This document shows, in pieces, positions 28,643 to 38,187 of a stretch of DNA of 64,000 nucleotides. This DNA comes from Bacillus sp. AFS006103 (GTDB lineage Bacteria; Bacillota; Bacilli; Bacillales; Cytobacillaceae): assembly GCA_002559145.1 (NCBI GenBank), contig NTXX01000006.1, forward strand, positions 1,163-65,162. Direction: 5' to 3'. The first letter of the stretch is position 1. The number at the start of each line of letters is the position of its first letter. A program made the position numbers and the translations under genes. Under the pieces are notes generated by a model, which did no database searches, was not told the origin of the DNA, and saw only the letters and a program-made list of their open reading frames with translations.

Positions 28643-29830
28643 TTATCCGCGTGGAACCTCAATCATCACGGCATCCCCTTGACCGCCACCGCTGCAAATC
28701 GCTGCAATCCCAATCCCGCCACCGCGACGCTTTAACTCGTGCATTAATGTAAGGATAATCCGTGCCCCGCTGGCACCTATCGGATGACCTAAGGCAACTG
28801 CACCGCCATTAACATTGACCTTTTCTGGGTCCAGTCCGGCAATTTTTCCGCTTACTAATGCCACTGCAGCAAAAGCTTCATTGATTTCAAATAAGTCCAC
28901 TTCCGCCAAGCTTTTTCCTGTTTTTCTTAACAGCTCATTAATAACAAGTCCAGGTGTTTTCGGGAAATCCTTCGCTTCCACAGCGACTGCGGCATGGCCA
29001 ACAATCACCGCTTCAGCGACACGACCTTCTTGATGGGCGCGCTCCTCACTCATTAACACGAGGGCAGCCGCACCGTCATTGACCCCAGGGGCATTCCCTG
29101 CTGTAATTGTACCGGTCGAATTAAATACTGGGGCTAATTTAGACAGCCGTTCAAGGGACGTATCCTTCCGCGGTGATTCATCATGCTCGACAACAACGGC
29201 AGTTCCTCTTAGCTGCGGCACCTCAACAGCCACGATTTCTTCAGCAAATTTCCCGCTCTCGATTGCGGCAACAGCAAGCTTGTGGCTTCGCAATGCCCAC
29301 TCGTCCTGTGCCCCGCGGCTAATTTCCATATCGGCAGCCGATACGTTGCCGTAAGTGCCCATGTGAGCGCCGGTAAAGCTGCAAGTCAAACCGTCATGAA
29401 TCATTAAATCTTTGACCTGCGCATCGCCCATTCGGAAACCCCAGCGTGCTTTAGGGAGAATATATGGGGCATTGCTCATCGATTCCATTCCACCTGCGAC
29501 AATCACTTCCTCATCGCCGGCACGGATGATTTGGTCGGCCAAGGTGACACTGCGCATTCCAGACGCACAAACCTTATTAATCGTTTCCGTTTTCACTTCC
29601 CATGGCAGTCCAGCATGTTGGGAAGCTTGGCGTGAGGGAATTTGTCCCTGTCCCCCTTGTAAAACCGTTCCGAGGATGACTTCCTGAACATCTCCAGGCT
29701 TCACTTCTGCACGGATCAATGCTTCTTTGACAGCAATTCCTCCTAGCTGTGAAGCGGTAAGGCTGCTTAATGCTCCTCCTAATTTTCCAAATGGCGTTCT
29801 AACTCCACTTAAAATAACTGTTCTCCCCAT
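28643..29830 (-). CDS. mmgA: Acetyl-CoA acetyltransferase (thiolase)
   Basis: Cleaves 3-ketoacyl-CoA to acetyl-CoA, or condenses two acetyl-CoA. The 395-residue protein has the nucleophilic cysteine in INKVCASGMR (Cys88), the His of NEAFA and the second catalytic cysteine in CSGGGQGDA at the C-terminus. It resembles MmgA/ThlA of bacilli. It is followed by hbd and two acyl-CoA dehydrogenases, which complete a short-chain beta-oxidation set except for enoyl-CoA hydratase, which is not in the window. Confidence 0.94.
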   Translation of the reverse strand: MGRTVILSGVRTPFGKLGGALSSLTASQLGGIAVKEALIRAEVKPGDVQEVILGTVLQGGQGQIPSRQASQHAGLPWEVKTETINKVCASGMRSVTLADQIIRAGDEEVIVAGGMESMSNAPYILPKARWGFRMGDAQVKDLMIHDGLTCSFTGAHMGTYGNVSAADMEISRGAQDEWALRSHKLAVAAIESGKFAEEIVAVEVPQLRGTAVVVEHDESPRKDTSLERLSKLAPVFNSTGTITAGNAPGVNDGAAALVLMSEERAHQEGRVAEAVIVGHAAVAVEAKDFPKTPGLVINELLRKTGKSLAEVDLFEINEAFAAVALVSGKIAGLDPEKVNVNGGAVALGHPIGASGARIILTLMHELKRRGGGIGIAAICSGGGQGDAVMIEVPRG

Positions 29831-29998
29831 TCAAGACACTCTCCCTTTTCATAATTTTCAGGCAAACTATGGTAAAAAAATGGCCACGACTGAACGCTCG
29901 CTCGGGCAGAAACCAAAAAAGAAACGCAGGCACCTGCTTTTATTAATAAACGTAAATGTAAGCGTTTTACTCTATATATCCTATTCTACATAAAAATG

Positions 29999-30069
29999 AG
30001 CAGAAGTTGAAATAATTTACACAAATTTTTAAAATTTTATGAATACGTAAACAAATCAACCTCTGCTCC
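29999..30069 (-). terminator. Long-stem hairpin after fadF
   Basis: GAGCAGAGGTTGA pairs over 13 bp with TCAACTTCTGCTC across a ~45-nt AT-rich loop, followed by ATTTTTATG on the minus strand. The long loop makes it an unusual terminator. Confidence 0.55.
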
Positions 30070-30079
30070 ATATCAAAAA

Positions 30080-32182
30080 CTAAGCCACTTCACCACAAAC
30101 TGCTTTCTCAAGTAATTCCGCCACATCGTAGGTGGAAACCTTCTCTTCGACCTCTTTTGCCTTCGTGCCGTCTGAGAGCATCGTTAAGCAATACGGACAG
30201 CCGGAACTGATCACCGATGGATTGACAGCAAGGGCCTGCTCCGTTCTTGCTACGTTAATACGGTGGCCGGTTTCTTCCTCCATCCACATCAAGCCGCCGC
30301 CTGCGCCACAGCACATCGCTTTCTCTCTGTTTCGCTCCATTTCAATCAGCTTCACGCCTGGAATCGACTTAAGAATCTCACGCGGGGCATCATAAACATC
30401 ATTGTAACGGCCTAAGTAACAGGAATCGTGGAAGGTAATCGTTTCATTGACTGCGTGTTTTGGCACAAGCCTGCCATCACGAACCAGTTCAAAAAGAACC
30501 TCGGTATGATGGAACACCTCGACATCCGTTAAGCCGAAATCAGGGTATTCATTTTTGAAAATATTATAGGCATGCGGGTCAATCGTGACGATTTTCTTGA
30601 CCTCCGCCTTTTCAAATTCCTCAATATTTTTCGTTGCCAAGTCTTGGAACAAGAATTCGTTGCCGAGACGTCTTGGTGTATCGCCAGAGTTTTTCTCTTT
30701 GTTGCCAAGAATCGCAAACTTCACGCCTGCTTCGTTCAGCAGCTTCGCAAACGATAAAGCAATCTTTTGGCTGCGGTTATCGTAGGAGCCCATTGCGCCC
30801 ACCCAGAAGAGGTATTCGAATTCTTCTCCCGCCTTGTTCATTTCCTTTACAGTTGGAACATGAACATCCTCGCGGGCCTCGCGCCAAGTTTCACGTTCTT
30901 TCCGGTTCAAGCCCCAAGGATTGCCTTGGCGTTCGATATTCGTCATCGCCCGCTGTGCATCAGCGTCCAATTTCCCTTCGGTTAACACTAAATAACGACG
31001 CAGGTCGATAATTTTATCCACATGTTCATTCATAACCGGGCATTGATCTTCGCAATTTCGGCACGTCGTACAGGCCCAAATTTCTTCTTCGGTAATGACG
31101 TCGCCAATCAAGCTTGGGCTGTAGACAAGCGCAGCAGCGGATTCCTGTGCACCTTGACCTGCAGATGCAAGCGCCAGTTGATTTCCCTTCGTATTCGCAA
31201 ACGCAAGCGTTGGCACCCACGGCTGTTTCGAAGTAACCACAGCGCCGTGATTTGTTAAGTGGTCGCGAAGTTTCACGATTAAGTCCATGGGCGACAGCAT
31301 TTTACCTGTTCCCGTTGCCGGACACATATTGGTACAGCGGCCGCATTCCACACAGGCATAAAAATCAATCATTTGGTGCTGCGTGAAGTCTTCTATTTTT
31401 CCTACTCCAAACGTTTCTTGGGATTCATCCTCAAAGTCAACCTTTGTCAATTTCCCTGCTTTTTCTAACCGGTTAAAATAAACATTCGCCGGTCCGGCAA
31501 TTAAGTGTGCATGCTTGGACTGCGGTACATACACCAAGAACGTTAACAGGAATAAAAGGTGTGCCCACCAAGCGATGTAGAAAATTACAATCGAGGCCGT
31601 TTCACCAATTCCTGAAAAAATCAGCGAAATAACCGAAGCAATTGGTTCAGTCCAGGCAGTTTCTTCCCCGTGCCAGATCAGCGACATACCGTTGCCAAGT
31701 AACACAGAAAGCATTAAACCGCCGATAAAGATTAGGACAAGACCTGATTTAAAATTCCGCTTTAGACGGACTAACTTTTCCACATAGCGGCGATAAAAAG
31801 CCCAAATAACCGCTACTAAGATCATCAATGTGACAAGCTCTTGGAAAAACGTGAACCCTGCATACAGGGGTCCAAGCGGCAAGTGTGCCCCCGGTTTAAT
31901 CCCTTTGATAATAAAATCAATGGCGCCAAATTGGACGAGGATAAAGCCATAGAAGAACATGACATGCATGGCCCCGCTTTTTTTATCCTTGAGCAGTTTC
32001 TTTTGGCCAAACACATTGACCCAAATTTTTTGGAGGCGCTCTTTGACATTGTTATCAAACTCGACCTTTTTCCCGAGTTTAATAAATTCAATCCGCGTTT
32101 TCACCACATAGACAAACAAACTGATCGCGTAAGCGGTTACAGCAAGAAACGCAATCAAGTTGACCCATAATAACCCATTCAT
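30080..32182 (-). CDS. fadF: FadF-type iron-sulfur membrane oxidoreductase (ETF:menaquinone type)
   Basis: A 700-residue protein with five or six N-terminal membrane helices of a NarI-like cytochrome b domain, two 4Fe-4S motifs (CVECGRCTNMCP and CTTCRNCEDQCP) and two C-terminal cysteine-rich CCG domains (CYLGRYN, CCGAGGG, SGCPYCLTML). Homologues next to acyl-CoA dehydrogenases are thought to pass electrons from ETF to menaquinone; B. subtilis FadF (YwjF) is the counterpart. It is the first gene of the cluster, transcribed from a strong promoter with an operator-like palindrome. Confidence 0.9.
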   Translation of the reverse strand: MNGLLWVNLIAFLAVTAYAISLFVYVVKTRIEFIKLGKKVEFDNNVKERLQKIWVNVFGQKKLLKDKKSGAMHVMFFYGFILVQFGAIDFIIKGIKPGAHLPLGPLYAGFTFFQELVTLMILVAVIWAFYRRYVEKLVRLKRNFKSGLVLIFIGGLMLSVLLGNGMSLIWHGEETAWTEPIASVISLIFSGIGETASIVIFYIAWWAHLLFLLTFLVYVPQSKHAHLIAGPANVYFNRLEKAGKLTKVDFEDESQETFGVGKIEDFTQHQMIDFYACVECGRCTNMCPATGTGKMLSPMDLIVKLRDHLTNHGAVVTSKQPWVPTLAFANTKGNQLALASAGQGAQESAAALVYSPSLIGDVITEEEIWACTTCRNCEDQCPVMNEHVDKIIDLRRYLVLTEGKLDADAQRAMTNIERQGNPWGLNRKERETWREAREDVHVPTVKEMNKAGEEFEYLFWVGAMGSYDNRSQKIALSFAKLLNEAGVKFAILGNKEKNSGDTPRRLGNEFLFQDLATKNIEEFEKAEVKKIVTIDPHAYNIFKNEYPDFGLTDVEVFHHTEVLFELVRDGRLVPKHAVNETITFHDSCYLGRYNDVYDAPREILKSIPGVKLIEMERNREKAMCCGAGGGLMWMEEETGHRINVARTEQALAVNPSVISSGCPYCLTMLSDGTKAKEVEEKVSTYDVAELLEKAVCGEVA

Positions 32183-32245
32183 ACAAATGCTCCTTTCTAT
32201 TAACTTCTAGAAAATAATTAATTTTCAGAATCTACACTTAACTCT

Positions 32246-32273
32246 ATTATATGATGAATGAGCATTCAGTCAA
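32246..32273 (-). promoter_or_regulatory. fadF promoter with FadR-like operator in the spacer
   Basis: On the minus strand TTGACT (32268-32273) and TATAAT (32246-32251) are 16 bp apart. The spacer contains the inverted repeat TGAATGCTCATTCA (32255-32268). B. subtilis FadR, a TetR protein, binds TGAATGA-N4-TCATTCA type sites; the half-sites match here but the gap between them is 4 bp shorter. The TetR protein at 24327 is the natural candidate. Confidence 0.7.
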
Positions 32274-32356
32274 ATGATTTTTTAAAAGTTTGTCCAACTT
32301 ATAGAAATGACCCCTTTCGGAAAAACTAAATAAACTGAATGGAGGAAAGATTTCTG

Positions 32357-33559
32357 ATGACTTTTGCATTCGTTTCGAGTGTACTTTTAATTCTCATCCT
32401 TTTATGGCTAGTCTTAGATTTTCAATTAGGTAAAAAGAAGCATCTTTCCATTGTCAGTAGAAATGAAACAGCCATCATTCATGGTAACTTCGATATTTTC
32501 ACGCACGGAAAAAAGTTATTCGCCGACTACTTCCATGAACTAAGGAACGCCAAAAAGCATATTCATGTCCTCTTTTATATTGTCAAAGACGATTGCGTAA
32601 GTCAGGAGTTTCTCTCTATTTTAAAAGAAAAGGCCCGGAACGGTGTGGAAGTTCGACTTCTTGTTGACCGCCTTGGCAGCTGGAAAGTGAAGAAGGCAGC
32701 CGTTAAGGCTTTGCGGGCGGCGGGTGTTCAATTTGCTTACAGCAATACCATTAAACTCCCCTACCTTTTTTATTCTTCACAGGTTCGAAATCATCGAAAG
32801 ATCTCGATTATCGACGGAGAAATTGGTTATCTTGGCGGCTTCAACGTCGGCAAGGAATATATCGACGAGGAGCCATCCTTGGGGATCTGGCGGGATTACC
32901 ATTTAAAAATCACCGGCCCGAGCGTCAATTTTTTGCAAAGTGAGTTTCTGATTGATTGGGCTGAGTATGCAGGGGGGAATCTTCAATCGGATTCGGCCTA
33001 TTTTCCGGCCCTAGAAGGTGGAGAGGTCCGCCATCAATTTATGCCAACGGAGGCCCGCCATCTGGAGCAAAACTATCTGCGCTTGATCAGGCAAGCGGAC
33101 CGCTCAATGATCATCGGGTCTCCATATTTTATTCCAAGTAATCAAATTCTGGCGGAATTACTTGCGGCCCTAAAGCGCGGGGTGCAACTTTCCATCATTG
33201 TCCCGTTTACTGCTGACCATATGCTGGTCCAAGAAGCTTCGTTCCGTTATTTACGGAAACTGCTTCGAGCCGGGGCAACGGTTTATCAATATAAAAAGGG
33301 CTTTTATCATGCAAAAACGCTCGTCATTGATGACAAGATCTGTGACATCGGCACCGCCAATTTTGATAAACGAAGTATGTTTTTAAACAAGGAAATCAAT
33401 TGCTATATTTATGACCCAGCCTTTATTCAGCGCTTGGTCGATGTTCTAAAAAAGGACATTAATGACTCCGAACGCCTAACCTTAGCTGAATTGAACAAAC
33501 TGAACCCAGTCCGCTCCATCAAAGAATTCATCGCTGCTATTGTTTCTTATTTTTTATAA
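32357..33559 (+). CDS. clsB: Cardiolipin synthase-like phospholipase D protein (YwjE/ClsB)
   Basis: A 400-residue membrane enzyme with one N-terminal transmembrane segment and two HKD motifs, HRKISIIDGEIGYLGGFN and HAKTLVIDDKICDIGTANFD, of the phospholipase D superfamily; it probably joins two phosphatidylglycerols into cardiolipin. The ATG at 32357 is used; the earlier in-frame ATG overlaps the GGAGG ribosome site. It diverges from fadF and is followed 15 bp later by uvsE, as ywjE-ywjD in B. subtilis, where the pair is expressed in the forespore. Confidence 0.92.
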   Translation: MTFAFVSSVLLILILLWLVLDFQLGKKKHLSIVSRNETAIIHGNFDIFTHGKKLFADYFHELRNAKKHIHVLFYIVKDDCVSQEFLSILKEKARNGVEVRLLVDRLGSWKVKKAAVKALRAAGVQFAYSNTIKLPYLFYSSQVRNHRKISIIDGEIGYLGGFNVGKEYIDEEPSLGIWRDYHLKITGPSVNFLQSEFLIDWAEYAGGNLQSDSAYFPALEGGEVRHQFMPTEARHLEQNYLRLIRQADRSMIIGSPYFIPSNQILAELLAALKRGVQLSIIVPFTADHMLVQEASFRYLRKLLRAGATVYQYKKGFYHAKTLVIDDKICDIGTANFDKRSMFLNKEINCYIYDPAFIQRLVDVLKKDINDSERLTLAELNKLNPVRSIKEFIAAIVSYFL

Positions 33560-33574
33560 GTAAGGAGTTTGTTT

Positions 33575-34531
33575 ATGAAGATTCGGTTTGGTTATGTGTC
33601 GCATGCGATTAGTTTATGGGATGCTTCTCCCGCTAAGTCGTTGACGTTTACCCGATATCAACAGTTAAGCCCCGAGGAACGGGCGGAAAAACTGCTTCAG
33701 GTGACGAAGCAAAATCTGGATCACACGCTCCGGATGCTGTACTACAATATTGCTCATCAACTTGAATTGTACCGGATGTCCAGTTCGATTGTCCCGCTCG
33801 CGACCCATCCTGAAGTGAATTGGGACTTTGTTACTCCGTTTCGCACTGAATGGCAAGAACTTGGTGAATTGGTGAAACGGAAAAATTTGCGGGTCAGCTT
33901 TCATCCGAATCAATTTACTTTGTTTACCTCACCGCAAACGAAAATTACTGATAATGCCGTCATCGACATGAGCTACCATTATCGAATGTTTGAAGCGATG
34001 GGGCTCGAGCGGGAGGGTCTGATTAATATCCATATCGGCGGTGCCTACGGTGATAAACTGCAAACCTTACCCCGGTTCCATCAAAACTTGACTAAGCTGC
34101 CCGCTGAGATTAAACACGTGATGACGCTGGAAAATGATGATAAAACCTACAATGCAGAAGAAACCTTAGCTGCCTGTGAAAAGGAATCGATTCCGTTTGT
34201 TTTCGACTATCATCACCATATGGCTAATCTGTGCGAAACGAGGCTGGAGGAATTGCTGCCGCGGATTTTTCAGACATGGAACCATGCCCGCCACATCCCA
34301 AAGGTTCATATTTCCTCCCCCAAAAATGAGAAGGAATTTCGCTCCCATGCAGATTTTGTCGACCCGGAGTTTATCCTGCCGTTTTTGAAGATACTCCGCG
34401 AAATCGGGGCCGATATTGATTTCATGATTGAAGCTAAAGCTAAGGACCAAGCTGCATTAAAATTAATCGAAGATTTAAGCCGAATTCGTGGATTTAAGCG
34501 CATGAGCGGCGGTGCAGTTGATGTTAAATAA
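33575..34531 (+). CDS. uvsE: UV DNA damage endonuclease
   Basis: Nicks DNA 5' to UV photoproducts, giving a repair route independent of UvrABC; the bacillus enzyme (YwjD) protects spores. The 318-residue TIM-barrel protein has metal-binding residues in [35 protein letters not shown] and KVHISS, a pattern typical of UvdE. ATG at 33575 has AAGGAG 7 bases upstream and follows the cls stop by 15 bp. Confidence 0.94.
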   Translation: MKIRFGYVSHAISLWDASPAKSLTFTRYQQLSPEERAEKLLQVTKQNLDHTLRMLYYNIAHQLELYRMSSSIVPLATHPEVNWDFVTPFRTEWQELGELVKRKNLRVSFHPNQFTLFTSPQTKITDNAVIDMSYHYRMFEAMGLEREGLINIHIGGAYGDKLQTLPRFHQNLTKLPAEIKHVMTLENDDKTYNAEETLAACEKESIPFVFDYHHHMANLCETRLEELLPRIFQTWNHARHIPKVHISSPKNEKEFRSHADFVDPEFILPFLKILREIGADIDFMIEAKAKDQAALKLIEDLSRIRGFKRMSGGAVDVK

Positions 34532-34556
34532 CTGGCGTATCGCCTGACGATATAGA

Positions 34557-34588
34557 AAAGAGTCTTCGAATCACCTCGAAGACTCTTT
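34557..34588. terminator. Bidirectional terminator between uvsE and sspH
   Basis: AAAGAGTCTTCGA and its exact complement form a 13-bp stem with a 6-nt loop. Flanking T-rich sequence on both sides allows it to serve uvsE (+) and sspH (-). Confidence 0.88.
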
Positions 34589-34589
34589 C

Positions 34590-34769
34590 CTATTCTTCAA
34601 TTAAATTTAGCACTGGAACCTCACGCTCATTGTCAGGATCTGTTCTTGAGTATATTCGCGCCATTTGTGCCGATTCATCAACATGTTGAATAATTACCGG
34701 CGTTCCCTCATAGGTCACATAAAACATTTCAGCAGAGTCTACGATTTCCTTCGCTCTTCCCACATTCAT
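34590..34769 (-). CDS. sspH: H-type small acid-soluble spore protein
   Basis: A 59-residue minor SASP, the same length as B. subtilis SspH, with the family pattern MN-RAKEI, TYEGTPVIIQHVDE and ARIYSR and the acidic C-terminus. SASP H proteins are made in the forespore and have a minor role in spore properties. The ATG at 34769 gives the family N-terminus, with GAGGAG upstream; earlier TTG and ATG codons would extend it by up to eight residues. A good sigma-G promoter precedes it. It lies beside the spore DNA repair gene uvsE. Confidence 0.88.
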   Translation of the reverse strand: MNVGRAKEIVDSAEMFYVTYEGTPVIIQHVDESAQMARIYSRTDPDNEREVPVLNLIEE

Positions 34770-34803
34770 TTGTTTCATCCACTCCTCAGTCAAAGTTCCC
34801 TAC

Positions 34804-34833
34804 TAGTATTTACCTTTTACTCAGTACTATTCA
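34804..34833 (-). promoter_or_regulatory. Sigma-G promoter of sspH
   Basis: TGAATA (34828-34833) and AATACTA (34804-34810) are 17 bp apart on the minus strand. The sigma-G consensus is TGHATR and CATNHTA. The start point would lie about 25 bp before the sspH coding region. Confidence 0.7.
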
Positions 34834-34865
34834 TATATATGGAAAAGCATAGGAATTTATCCATA

Positions 34866-34897
34866 TGAAAAAGCCCCCTTAACCAAGTAAGGGAGCC
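34866..34897 (-). terminator. Terminator of argS
   Basis: GGCTCCCTTA pairs with TTAAGGGGGCT around a CTTGG loop, followed by TTTTTC on the minus strand. Confidence 0.88.
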
Positions 34898-34911
34898 GCT
34901 CATATTATTAT

Positions 34912-36582
34912 TTACATTTTTTCAGGAGCCGAAACCCCAATCAACGCAAGCGCATTACGAAGTGTAATCTGTACTGACCGCACCAATCCAAGGCGGGCCT
35001 TCGTGCGCTCGACATTAGCAAGGTCGAGCACCTTTTCGGCATTATAGAAACTATGGAACGTCGACGCCAATTCTATGATATAGTTCGTAATCCGGTGCGG
35101 GACGCGCTTCAGTGCGGCCTCCCCTACGGCTGCCGGGAACTCGCCAATCTTCTTCAATAAATCCATATCCTTTTCTGACGACACCAAGGAATAATCCGCA
35201 TCTGCATCGACACGAACACCCTGCTCCTCACCCGAACGCAAGATACTGGAAATCCGCGCATGGGCATAATGAGCATAATAAACCGGATTTTCGTTCGACT
35301 CCGATACCGCTAAGTCCAAATCAAAATCCATATGCGTATCTGAGCTGCGCATCGCAAAGAAGTAACGCGTCGCATCGAGGCCGACCTCATCAACCAAATC
35401 ACGCATCGTGACGGCCTTACCAGTCCGCTTACTCATCTTCATCTTCTCGCCATTTTTATACAGATGTACCAGCTGAATAATCTCTACCTCAAGTGCCTCG
35501 CGGTCATACCCGAGCGCCTGAATTGCCGCCTTCATCCGGGGGATATAGCCATGATGATCCGCTCCCCAAATATTGATCAGCTTCTCAAAGCCGCGGGCGA
35601 GCTTGTCTTTATGGTAAGCAATATCCGGCGTCAAATACGTATACGAACCGTCCTGCTTAATTAACACCCGGTCCTTGTCATCGCCAAAATCGGTCGAACG
35701 GAGCCACGTTGCGCCGTCTTCCTCATATACATAACCGCTCGCACGCAGCGCCTCTAGTGCCTCATCAATTTTTCCATTTTTATAAAGTGAGGTCTCCGAG
35801 TACCAGACATCAAAGCCAACCCGGAAATCCTCTAGGTCCTGCTTCAACTTCGCCATTTCATATTTCAAACCGTATTCACGGAAAAATTCTTGGCGTTCGT
35901 CTTCAGTTACATGTACATACTTGTCGCCATATTCCTCCGCCAGCGTCTTACCGATCCCAATAATATCCGTCCCATGGTAACCGCCCTCCGGCATGTCTTT
36001 TTCCAAACCAATTGCCTGGAAATAGCGTGCCTCGACTGACAAGGCGAGATTATTAATCTGATTACCCGCGTCATTAATATAGTATTCTCTTGATACATCG
36101 TAGCCTGCTTTTGCCAAGATATTGCAAAGTGAATCACCGACCGCCGCACCGCGGGCATGTCCAAGGTGCAAGTCCCCTGTTGGATTGGCCGATACAAACT
36201 CGACCTGAACCTTTTGGCCGCCGCCTACTTGCGTCTCGCCGTACTGATCGCCCGCTGTAAGAACAGTCGGAATCAGCTCGGTTAAATAACTATTATTCAT
36301 ATAAAAATTGATAAATCCCGGCCCCGCAAGCTCGATCTTTTCAATTGAAGCCTTCGTCCGGTCGATATTTGCAATCAACGCCTCCGCAATTACCTTTGGC
36401 GCCTTCTTCGCAACACGAGCCAACTGCATCGCCATATTCGTCGAGTAATCACCAAACGCCTTCTCCTTCGGCGTCTCAAGAATCACAACGGGAATCTGCT
36501 CTTCCGAGGCCAGCCCCGCCTTCAGCACCGCCGCATGAATCTCTTCTTTTAACTTACTTTGTACTTGTTCAACTATGTTCAT
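34912..36582 (-). CDS. argS: Arginyl-tRNA synthetase
   Basis: Class I synthetase charging tRNA-Arg. The 556-residue protein has the N-terminal additional domain, the HIGH-type motif HLGH in [16 protein letters not shown], the KMSKS-type KMSKRTG and the DALR anticodon-binding domain at the C-terminus. ATG at 36582 follows AGGAGG and overlaps the ywiB stop by 14 bp, so the two are co-translated. No T-box leader is visible upstream, which is usual for argS in bacilli. Confidence 0.97.
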   Translation of the reverse strand: MNIVEQVQSKLKEEIHAAVLKAGLASEEQIPVVILETPKEKAFGDYSTNMAMQLARVAKKAPKVIAEALIANIDRTKASIEKIELAGPGFINFYMNNSYLTELIPTVLTAGDQYGETQVGGGQKVQVEFVSANPTGDLHLGHARGAAVGDSLCNILAKAGYDVSREYYINDAGNQINNLALSVEARYFQAIGLEKDMPEGGYHGTDIIGIGKTLAEEYGDKYVHVTEDERQEFFREYGLKYEMAKLKQDLEDFRVGFDVWYSETSLYKNGKIDEALEALRASGYVYEEDGATWLRSTDFGDDKDRVLIKQDGSYTYLTPDIAYHKDKLARGFEKLINIWGADHHGYIPRMKAAIQALGYDREALEVEIIQLVHLYKNGEKMKMSKRTGKAVTMRDLVDEVGLDATRYFFAMRSSDTHMDFDLDLAVSESNENPVYYAHYAHARISSILRSGEEQGVRVDADADYSLVSSEKDMDLLKKIGEFPAAVGEAALKRVPHRITNYIIELASTFHSFYNAEKVLDLANVERTKARLGLVRSVQITLRNALALIGVSAPEKM

Positions 36583-36988
36583 TTTTATCCTCCTGAAAGG
36601 TAATTTCCAAATGGTATGTACCGGCAGGCTTGCCCTGCATCGTAAAATCGTAAAGGATGTCAATCAGGCCATCAGAATGATCAATCCGTTTGGCCAGCGT
36701 GATAATCTCAAAGGTTCCAAATGGCATCTCATAGCTGCCGCGAAGCTTCTTATGCAACCGAAATGGCAAGCGCATCTTAACTGCACCACCACGCAAGATC
36801 AACGCCTCATCGCCTGACACCTTCACAATCGTCCGTATGCTGCCCTCATCTTGTACCTCTTCATACTTAAGAAACGAAGCCCCATCCTTTTCAAGATAGC
36901 GGCCAAACACTGCCAGCTCATAGACTTCCTTGCCACCCTGCTGATGAATCGTCGTCTTCACATTAATTTTCATCGGAATTTCAGTCAT
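36569..36988 (-). CDS. ywiB: DUF1934 family protein YwiB
   Basis: A 139-residue protein with a predicted lipocalin-like beta-barrel (DUF1934), conserved directly upstream of argS in Bacillaceae; its function is unknown. Alternating hydrophobic strands ([39 protein letters not shown]) and the [10 protein letters not shown] end are typical. The start at 36988 is the best available, but its ribosome site is weak; a longer frame upstream has low-complexity content unlike the family. Confidence 0.82.
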   Translation of the reverse strand: MTEIPMKINVKTTIHQQGGKEVYELAVFGRYLEKDGASFLKYEEVQDEGSIRTIVKVSGDEALILRGGAVKMRLPFRLHKKLRGSYEMPFGTFEIITLAKRIDHSDGLIDILYDFTMQGKPAGTYHLEITFQEDKNEHS

Positions 36989-37150
36989 AGACAAACCTAA
37001 TGACACTTCCTTTTTTTCTTTTTTAAAAAGGAACTCAGTATAATTCTTCGGAATCGTTCTAGTCCTAATCATTGACGTAACTGCGCTAATGCATACTTTT
37101 TCTATTATAAACATTGCCGGGGCACAAATCAAAAAATGCCTGACGACAAA

Positions 37151-37234
37151 AGTGTCAGGCACCGAAATTTATTTCACCTAGCAACATCGATGGTGTCAGT
37201 CACCGCATTTATTTCACCCAGCCAAGCAGCATTT
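37151..37234. repeat. 41-bp duplication of the speB 3' end with GTGTCAG motifs
   Basis: AGTGTCAGGCACC (37151) and GGTGTCAGTCACC (37192) are each followed by a near-copy of TTTATTTCACC-AGC. The second follow-on is the end of speB itself (Gly-Trp-Val-Lys-stop), so the last codons of speB plus the motif have been duplicated downstream and have since diverged. Confidence 0.75.
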
Positions 37235-38081
37235 CACGGATTAGCTTGCTAGCAGTGTTGGCGGTTTGCTCGGAAGGATCATAAATTGGCGCAACCTCAA
37301 CCAAGTCGCCGCCGACCACGTTTACTTCAGAACGAGCAATCGCATGGATGGACGCAAGCAGCTCTTTCGAGGTGATACCGCCGCAATCCACCGTCCCTGT
37401 TCCAGGTGCATGCGCTGGGTCGAGGACATCGATATCAATCGTCACATAAACCGGACGCCCAGCAAGCGTCGGGAGGATTTCCTTTAACGGCTCAAGCACC
37501 TCAAACTTCGAGATATGCATCCCATTTTGCTTCGCCCACTCAAATTCTTCCTTCATTCCCGAACGAATTCCAAACGAATAGACGTTGCTTGGCCCAATAT
37601 GTTCCGCAATTTTGCGGATTGGAGTCGAGTGCGATAGTGGCTCGCCTTCATATTCCTCACGCAAATCCGTATGGGCGTCAAAATGAATAATCGCTAAATC
37701 CGGATACTTTTTATACATAGCCTTCATCACTGGCCACGAGACAAGATGCTCGCCACCCATACCAAGCGGGAACTTGCCAGCAGCAAGGACTTGATCGACA
37801 AAGTCTTCAATGATGTCGATGCTCTTCTGCGGATTACCGAACGGAAGTGGAATATCGCCGGCATCATAATACTTAATATCCTCAAGCTCACGGTCAAGAT
37901 AGGCACTGTACTCTTCTAAACCAACCGATACCTCGCGGATACGGGCCGGACCAAACCGTGACCCCGGACGAAAACTAACCGTCCAATCCATCGGCATCCC
38001 GTACAGGACAACCTGACTCTCCTCAAAATTCGAATGACTCTTAATAAACACATTCCCTGCATACGCCTCATCAAAACGCAT
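37209..38081 (-). CDS. speB: Agmatinase
   Basis: Hydrolyses agmatine to putrescine and urea in the arginine decarboxylase route to polyamines. The 290-residue ureohydrolase has the dinuclear manganese ligands in GGEHLVSW, FDAHTD and TIDIDVLDP, and the DLVEVAP glutamate segment. It lies 106 bp downstream of speE, giving the spermidine gene pair seen in B. subtilis. Its 3' end takes part in a local duplication. Confidence 0.96.
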   Translation of the reverse strand: MRFDEAYAGNVFIKSHSNFEESQVVLYGMPMDWTVSFRPGSRFGPARIREVSVGLEEYSAYLDRELEDIKYYDAGDIPLPFGNPQKSIDIIEDFVDQVLAAGKFPLGMGGEHLVSWPVMKAMYKKYPDLAIIHFDAHTDLREEYEGEPLSHSTPIRKIAEHIGPSNVYSFGIRSGMKEEFEWAKQNGMHISKFEVLEPLKEILPTLAGRPVYVTIDIDVLDPAHAPGTGTVDCGGITSKELLASIHAIARSEVNVVGGDLVEVAPIYDPSEQTANTASKLIREMLLGWVK

Positions 38082-38141
38082 CTATGTATCCCCACTTTCT
38101 ATTTATTGACTCTTTGAGTATTTAAAAAATCTATCTTCTAT

Positions 38142-38181
38142 GTGACCGAGCGAGCACATTTTCCTTGAGTTCGGTCATTAA
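38142..38181 (-). other. Stem-loop between speE and speB
   Basis: TGACCGA and TCGGTCA pair across ~24 nt directly after the speE stop. No T tract follows, so it is more likely an RNA-processing or stability element than a terminator. Confidence 0.45.
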
Positions 38182-38187
38182 GACTGG

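Noticed and set aside
36583-37162. T-box leader for argS
   Set aside because: The upstream space is occupied by ywiB and overlaps the argS start; no T-box sequence or specifier stem is visible.
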